Assembly (NCBI RefSeq): GCF_958298935.1 | Contig: NC_084924.1 | Coordinates: 18,759,819-18,823,818 of the forward strand | DNA from: Phragmites australis | Lineage: Eukaryota; Streptophyta; Magnoliopsida; Poales; Poaceae | Length of the DNA: 64,000 nucleotides | Direction: 5' to 3' | In this document: positions 58,698 to 64,000 of the stretch, piece after piece | Numbering within the stretch: position 1 is the first letter of the stretch | Layout of the letters: every line of letters starts with the position of its first letter | The notes under the pieces: model-generated | What the model was told of the DNA's origin: nothing | What the model saw: only the letters and a program-made list of their open reading frames with translations | Database searches by the model: none | Translations under genes and position numbers: made by a program

Positions 58698-61115
58698 TGT
58701 CACGTCCCAAATTCCATAATCACATAATTAAGCATAATTATGCTTCTTAAGCATTATGTTTAATTTTGTGTAATTCATTTTGTGACACTAATGCAATTCG
58801 TTTGAAATCATTTGGATGAGGGAGAGAAATTCAGGAGAGAAAAGAATGATATTCGCAGTTAAAACGGACTCTTTCTCTACCACGTGGGCCCCACCGGAGT
58901 GGGCCAACCACCCCACTCTCTTTCCCTCTAGAGTGGCAACTCACTCTCCCTCCTCCTCACTCTCCCACCCGAGCACCCACCGTGCTCCCCTCCCCTCTCA
59001 CTCCCTCTCTCTTTTCTTCCAAAATCCGAGCTCAAGAGAGGGATTTGAGGTGAGTATGTGGTACCATTGTGATCACAAGCTCATGAGCTATCCATTCCCC
59101 CAATTTATTTTCGTTTTTCCGGAGGATTTGAGCCGGATTTAGTGTCTTTTGGTGTTAGGGTTGAAATGTGAAGAACACCGGATTTCTTTGTCTCCCGAGC
59201 GTTTCCCTCCGTTTCCTCCTTCAATCGACGATCCACAACCTCGGCAAAGGACATTGGGTGAGTCCCCTAAACTCCCATGGCAAGAATCCGCCTTTTGGAT
59301 GGTTGGATTTCGCATTTTGAGCTAGGATTGTGAAGTTCATGAGTTCTTGATGAATTAGAAGCAATAGCCGAGTTTTTGTAGATTTCGGCATATGCATGTT
59401 GTCCTATGCGGTAGAGGAAGTCAATGTGATGCTCTAGGTCCAAGTCCCCACTCCAAATGTCGCCGGAATCATCGCCGGTGAGCTCCCCAAGTGCCCCCGG
59501 CGACTCCCAGCGGTCTGACCGCCACTCCCAGACCGCCAGGGGTCAAAACTCTCTGTACGGGGGCGGTCTGACCGCGTTTCCGGCGGTCTAACCGTGAGTC
59601 TCGGTGGTCTGACCGCCAAATACCTTCGGTCTGACCGCGGTGTACCCAGACAGCACAGTTACTGCTTGCTGAAATTTGTAAAATTCATAATAAATTCTCT
59701 GTGGCTCCAAAAATTATGAAACAAATTTTTTTGATTTTATAATAACCTACTGTACCTATTAAAAATATCCCTAGCCATTAAATGATGAATTAAAGTTCTG
59801 AGATTAAATAATTAGGTTAAAGCTTCATTAATTCACCGTTAATTTATCGGAAGTCCAAAATTGATGAATCCAGTTTTGATAGTTTCCTTATGACTTGTTC
59901 TATCTAGGAAAAATGTTTTCATTCATTGTATGCATATTGAGGCATATATTTGCACTTTATTCATACTCATTGCATTGCATGCGTTATGTTTCATAGAGCA
60001 CGCCGATCCATTGATCTCGGAGACCGAGGTCGATCCTGACGCGCCACACCTTTGTGAACCAGTGCATCAAGGCAAGCAACCTATTCTGTTTGCATATTGC
60101 ACCCATGTAATCGAATTGAATAAAGTCTAAAATTGATAAATTATGCTCGTGTATGTTTGCATATTTAGTGAGTCATTGTCGGGTATAAATGGGTAGATCC
60201 TATGTTGAATTGCATATCCTCTACCTTGAGATGTTGTTTATCCATACCCTTGTCGCCTTGAATATGTTGTTGTCGAGATTACAACTTAATCGAAATGCTT
60301 AGCAATGCATAGATCCTTCGGTAGAAGTCGAGCGGTGAATGGTTTCATCGTTCACGAGCATAGGCGTTATTTACTTTTGTTATGATCACAATGTTAGATA
60401 TGGGTTGAGGCTGGTTGGTCGAGTGGTAAGTATGAGACGAGATGTGGGCGGTGTTAGGGGTGTCGTCTGCCTCGGTGGAAAGTCCAGAGGGCAGGTCGGG
60501 AGAGGAAACCCGAGCACTATAGACCGCTTGCATCGTTTAAGGTCAATCATCGGGGTTGTTGGCTTTAGCACTTACCTTACTCACCACATGCCGATCTAAT
60601 GGTAAGGCGAGCCGAATACCTTCGCAGCTGTGGCTTTGTGGGCGTGAACATCGACGGTGTGAGCGGGCAGGCTTGTAAGCGGTACTAGTTTGCTCCGGGA
60701 GTAGTTCTAGTATCGCCGCGCCGAGCGATGCATGCCCGACACGGTTGGGGCTGGTTGGGAAAGGTTGTCACGGGTACCCCCTTGTGTGCACTTTAGCGGG
60801 TGGCACAAGCCGTATGGTCCTCGTGTCGTGTGGGTCCAGGAGTATCCCCCTGCAGGGTGTATAAACATTTCGAAATACCACGCTCTCGGTCATGAGCATG
60901 CTATTGTTTCATCTGCACCCAGTCGTAGAGTTCTCGTTTGTGGGTGATGGTTCGGATATGTGATTGATGGTTGAGTTATTATGGTGATGGACGAGTTGGT
61001 TCTTAGTTACATATATGCTCATGTTGGTTCTAGTTTTATGTTTATGTTGGTTACAGTTACCTTTATGTTCAGTTGGCCTATGCAGGGTAGAATATTATTT
61101 GGACGGGTCCTCACA
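58698..61115 (+). repeat. 3' LTR, 2418 bp, with a 580-bp internal deletion
   Basis: It matches the 5' LTR throughout except that the segment equivalent to 53118-53697 is missing. TAGAAT flanks that segment in the 5' LTR (53112-53117 and 53692-53697) and occurs once here (61088-61093). It ends TCCTCACA, followed by the target duplication AACAC. Confidence 0.92.
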
Positions 61116-61504
61116 AACACAAACTTGAAATTAATGTGAAAAAAGTGTGTCTTGTGAGGCATATGGGATGGGCTTGAGTTGGGATGGCCTGGGTGAATTT
61201 TTTTTTAACTTTTTTGTGTCCAAAAAATACGAAAAATATTCATCGGTCATTAGTGACGGATCAAGATTACAACCCGTCACTAATGTTTAGTCAATAGTGA
61301 TGGGTCACAGCTACGTCCCGTCACTAATGATTGACATTAGTGATGGATCACGTTTATGACTCGTCACTAATGACTTCATTAGTGATGATAGTTCATCACC
61401 CATCGTTAATGACCTATCATTAGTGACGCGATAAGAGTGACGGGTACAGGACCCGTCACTAATGCCGGTTATTACCCGTCACTAATGAATTTTTTCACGT
61501 AGTG

Positions 61505-63996
61505 ACTTTCGCAAACACCACCGCTCCTTCCTCGCCTGAAAAGAAATCTGACGTGAAGGCCACCAACACCTCTCCCAAGCAGCTGGACAATATGAGGCTC
61601 CTACAGGATGTCTGGTCAATCTCAATTATGCAAGAATCAAATTTCCAGGAACTTGAGGCCGGAGGAATCGTCCCTCCTTATGAGCTGGCCAACTAGAAGC
61701 TGACGTCAGGTGAGGAATTCCCCACGTGTCAATTTGATCATAAAATTGTGGTGTTTGAGTCATTTTTCTGATGCAGTTTCAATGTTCCCTCTTCCAAGTT
61801 CCTTCTCACCATACTCGACTACTACCAAATCGAGCTTCACCATCTGAACCCGAACTTGATTACCATGCTCAGTGTGTTTGTCAACCTTTGTGAAGCCTTC
61901 CTCGATATCAAGCCGAGCTTGAATTTGTTCCAATACTTTTATCATCTGAAGGGGAACACTGAGAACAAATGTGTCCTGGCTATGGTTTTTAGCTGCAGAA
62001 TGGAATAAACAATTCCTATATCCCAGTTTCTTTAACCTCCTACTAGCAAAAAGATTGGAAAAACATTGGTTTTACATCTACAACCCCAATCTAGTCAATT
62101 CTTCCTTAGTTTATAAGGACCTCCATTTGCAACCAAATATGTCCTAGTTGAAGAAGCACAGCGAGTCCGACCACACCGCCCATTACGTAAAGAGGATTGG
62201 TGAACTTAGGCAGAGTGGTTTAACCTGGTGGAATGTGGCCAAAGACTTCTTAGGCAAAGGTTGAGCCCCTTGAAAGCACAAGATCACTTTGCCTGGGACT
62301 ATGCTGGAGATGATGATAGCTCCGAGGATGCAATCGAATGTAAGATTTATTATATAGAATTTTGCTGCTTTTGTTGTCATAGTCGACCTCTTTCCAGTGA
62401 CTATGTGTTCTTTTTCTCTTTGTAGCCTTGTCCCTACAAGACATTGCTGCTCGAGTGAGCAAGCTATTTGCTGAAGAGGTACAACCATGCCCCGTTCAAC
62501 CCTACTCCCTCATGAATACTTGACCACTGGTGAGAATTTTCCTGATTAAAGAAGTAGTACTGATTATTACATGTTCGACATGATTCATCTTTTTAATTCC
62601 AAGCTCTAATCTTCCACCAGGTGGACAACATCCCCACAACCGAGGTCTTTGTGCTTGAGGACACCTCCTCCTCTGACGCCAATGATAAGAAAGGCCCTCA
62701 TCCCACAACCAGCGCTATTGCAGAATAAGGTAAGGCCAAGGGGAAAATGATGGCCTATCGAGATGCCAGAGGGTCTCCTCAATCTAGTATATCATCCTCG
62801 CCCCACCACCCCTGATGCGCATGTGAATAAGAAGTCAATTAGTATTGAAATTGAGTCTTCAGGTAATTGTTTATCCAGCATTTACTCTAGTTATCGACTA
62901 TATACCAAGTGACGCTCGATCGATGTGGGTGGCCTTCCTAAGAGGAGATAGCTAGATCTCCTGCTCGATCACCTCCTCAAACAACCGATGCACCTGACCT
63001 CTCGTTAAGAAAGGTACCTCGTATCAAGTTGCCACCCCTTATGCTAGTCATTCCTCTGAGGATTTCCTCGATAAGTACAGAATGATGATGAGTCATTGTG
63101 GGCTAGTTTTTTGCATGCCACTTGGCTTCATCAAACCCCCAAGTCATCTTTTCGACATAATCGGTCCAAACTGCCGGTACGATAAAGAAGAAAATATTGA
63201 TCAAGAGGAAGAAGTTGGATGCCCTTTCGAGTATTTCAGTCTTCAAAATTTTTGTTTTGAACATTTATCTTGACTTGTGGCCTTCCTTTCCATTCCTTAT
63301 ATTGTCAATAGTTGGTTGCCGTGTATGAAGGAATTGAAGGAGCAGACAGTAAGCGGTTTGGCCGGTCAACTGGTTCCAGCTTCCCCCATTGCACCACCTT
63401 CACCTTCTTGAGCAAGTCAACATCCCTCGGACGCACCTGAACCAAGCTCGAAGCTCAACACAGCTGAGGCACTGGCGACAATGCCGACTATCGACCACTA
63501 GGTGGTGATAGAAGCTCATATCAAGGATACAAGCTCCTGGGTAGCTGTCGCCAAAGCTCATTATTCAACGATTGACCACGTGGGCTATCAGAAGGCCCTT
63601 GAGGACAAGGATGTTGTGCTGGCCACTTGCCATGAAAGGATTAACGGTCAGTTTATGCACAAATCATTAATATATGATTCAAATATTAGGCAACCGATGA
63701 AGAATTATTATCGATTGATTCTCCAGATCTCGAAACCAGCTTGAGGAATAGAAACACTATTCTCAATAATGCGATGAAAGTTATCACTAAGAAGGATAAA
63801 TATTTGGAAGACCTCATAGGTGCTTTGAAGAAAGCAAAAACTGATCGGAACACTACGGTTATAGTGCTTCAAAAGCTGAGGGATCAAACCCTCGACCACA
63901 TGAACCAGTTAGCTTCCATCAATGTCGATACAATGCTTGCTCTCCTCAAGATCTATAACCCCAACCTTGATACATCGGTTGTGATGGAGGGGTTCG
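61505..63996 (+). pseudogene. Continuation of the split Transposase_28 gene
   Basis: Resumes with FANTTAPSSPEKKSDV, matching codons 5-20 of the gene at 37415, then MQESNFQELEAGGIVPP, GEEFPTC, VVFESFF, SSKFLLTILDYYQIELHHL, NPNLITMLSVFVNLCEAF and LNLFQYFYHLKG. Stops at 61694 and 61768 break the domain. Exon-like pieces continue to the window end: IKDTSSWVAVAKAHYS (63517-63564) and the coiled segment KKDKYLEDLIGALKKAKTDR (about 63790-63850), similar to the coiled coil at 39146. The gene runs off the window. Confidence 0.7.
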
Positions 63997-64000
63997 AGTG

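Larger units (their letters stand above)
50720..61115 (+). mobile_element. Complete chromovirus-type Ty3/gypsy element (Tekay/Del-like), 10.4 kb
   Basis: Long LTRs (50720-53719, 58698-61115) begin TGTCACGTCCC and end TCCTCA(C/T)A. Perfect 5-bp target duplications AACAC lie at 50715-50719 and 61116-61120. There is an initiator-Met tRNA primer site and a G-rich polypurine tract. Domain order is gag, protease, RT, RNase H, integrase, chromodomain. It sits inside a CACTA element. LTR length, primer site and chromodomain point to the Tekay/Del lineage. Eight in-frame stops and one frameshift show it is inactive. Confidence 0.93.
49741..61504. mobile_element. Non-autonomous CACTA element hosting a gypsy retrotransposon
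   Basis: The right terminus, reverse-complemented, reads CACTACGTGAAAAAATTCAT. The left reads TACTATGTAAGAAACC, with its first C changed to T, so the ~13-bp inverted ends are imperfect. Both ends carry subterminal arrays of ATTAGTGACGGGT in alternating orientation (49786-50185 and 61240-61490). Flanking triplets ACG (49738-49740) and ACT (61505-61507) fit the 3-bp duplication of CACTA elements with one mismatch. Without the inserted gypsy element only ~1.37 kb remain, with no transposase. Confidence 0.85.

Overview
The window looks like a repeat-rich intergenic stretch of a grass (Poaceae) nuclear genome. The reasons are GT-AG introns, nested LTR retrotransposons of Ty1/copia and Ty3/gypsy type, CACTA elements with ATTAGTGACGGGT subterminal repeats, RTE-type LINEs with (AAC)n tails, and a DEK-type chromatin gene with plant intron structure. 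A panicoid grass is plausible, but that is inference. I found one host gene. Nearly everything else is transposable-element sequence, mostly decayed and nested.

Layout. 1-3030: minus-strand Ty1/copia remnant (LTR plus RT/RNase H/integrase pieces). 3031-12653: a minus-strand Ty3/gypsy element (gag, protease, RT, RNase H) split by a second, plus-strand gypsy element at 4820-9874 with 4/5-matching target duplications. 12654-14009: an inverted LTR fragment and a full LTR of the same family, tail to tail. 14010-20693: gypsy internal fragments, a large antisense reading frame carrying the 'putative gypsy type transposon' (Transposase_28) domain, and an LTR of a different subfamily. 20792-21499: a small element with ~80 bp inverted termini. 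21890-24245: decayed minus-strand L1-type LINE pieces.

25421-34159 (minus) is an apparently intact 11-exon gene for a 629-residue DEK-domain protein. Every junction is GT-AG and keeps frame. Its intron 8 carries one RTE LINE inserted inside another, with a 19-bp target duplication, and intron 2 carries a tRNA-derived SINE. Upstream lie the 5' leader/promoter (to about 35230) and a MITE-like relic.

36325-64000 is again transposons: Transposase_28-bearing retroelements (37415-39300 plus; 48248-48610 minus; 49726 onward plus), a CACTA coding relic (41880-43330), a long stretch with no supported gene (43331-48240), and a three-level nest. In that nest a Transposase_28 frame is cut after its fifth codon by a small non-autonomous CACTA (49741-61504), which is itself split by a complete 10.4 kb chromodomain-type gypsy element (50720-61115, TSD AACAC).

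The most interesting signal is the antisense Transposase_28 gene. Three copies have a TATA-like box 115-117 bp upstream of the ATG, in two orientations, which suggests an independent antisense transcription unit carried by these retroelements. Also notable: all eight in-frame stops of the chromodomain-type gypsy can be explained by C-to-T changes at CAG or CGA codons.
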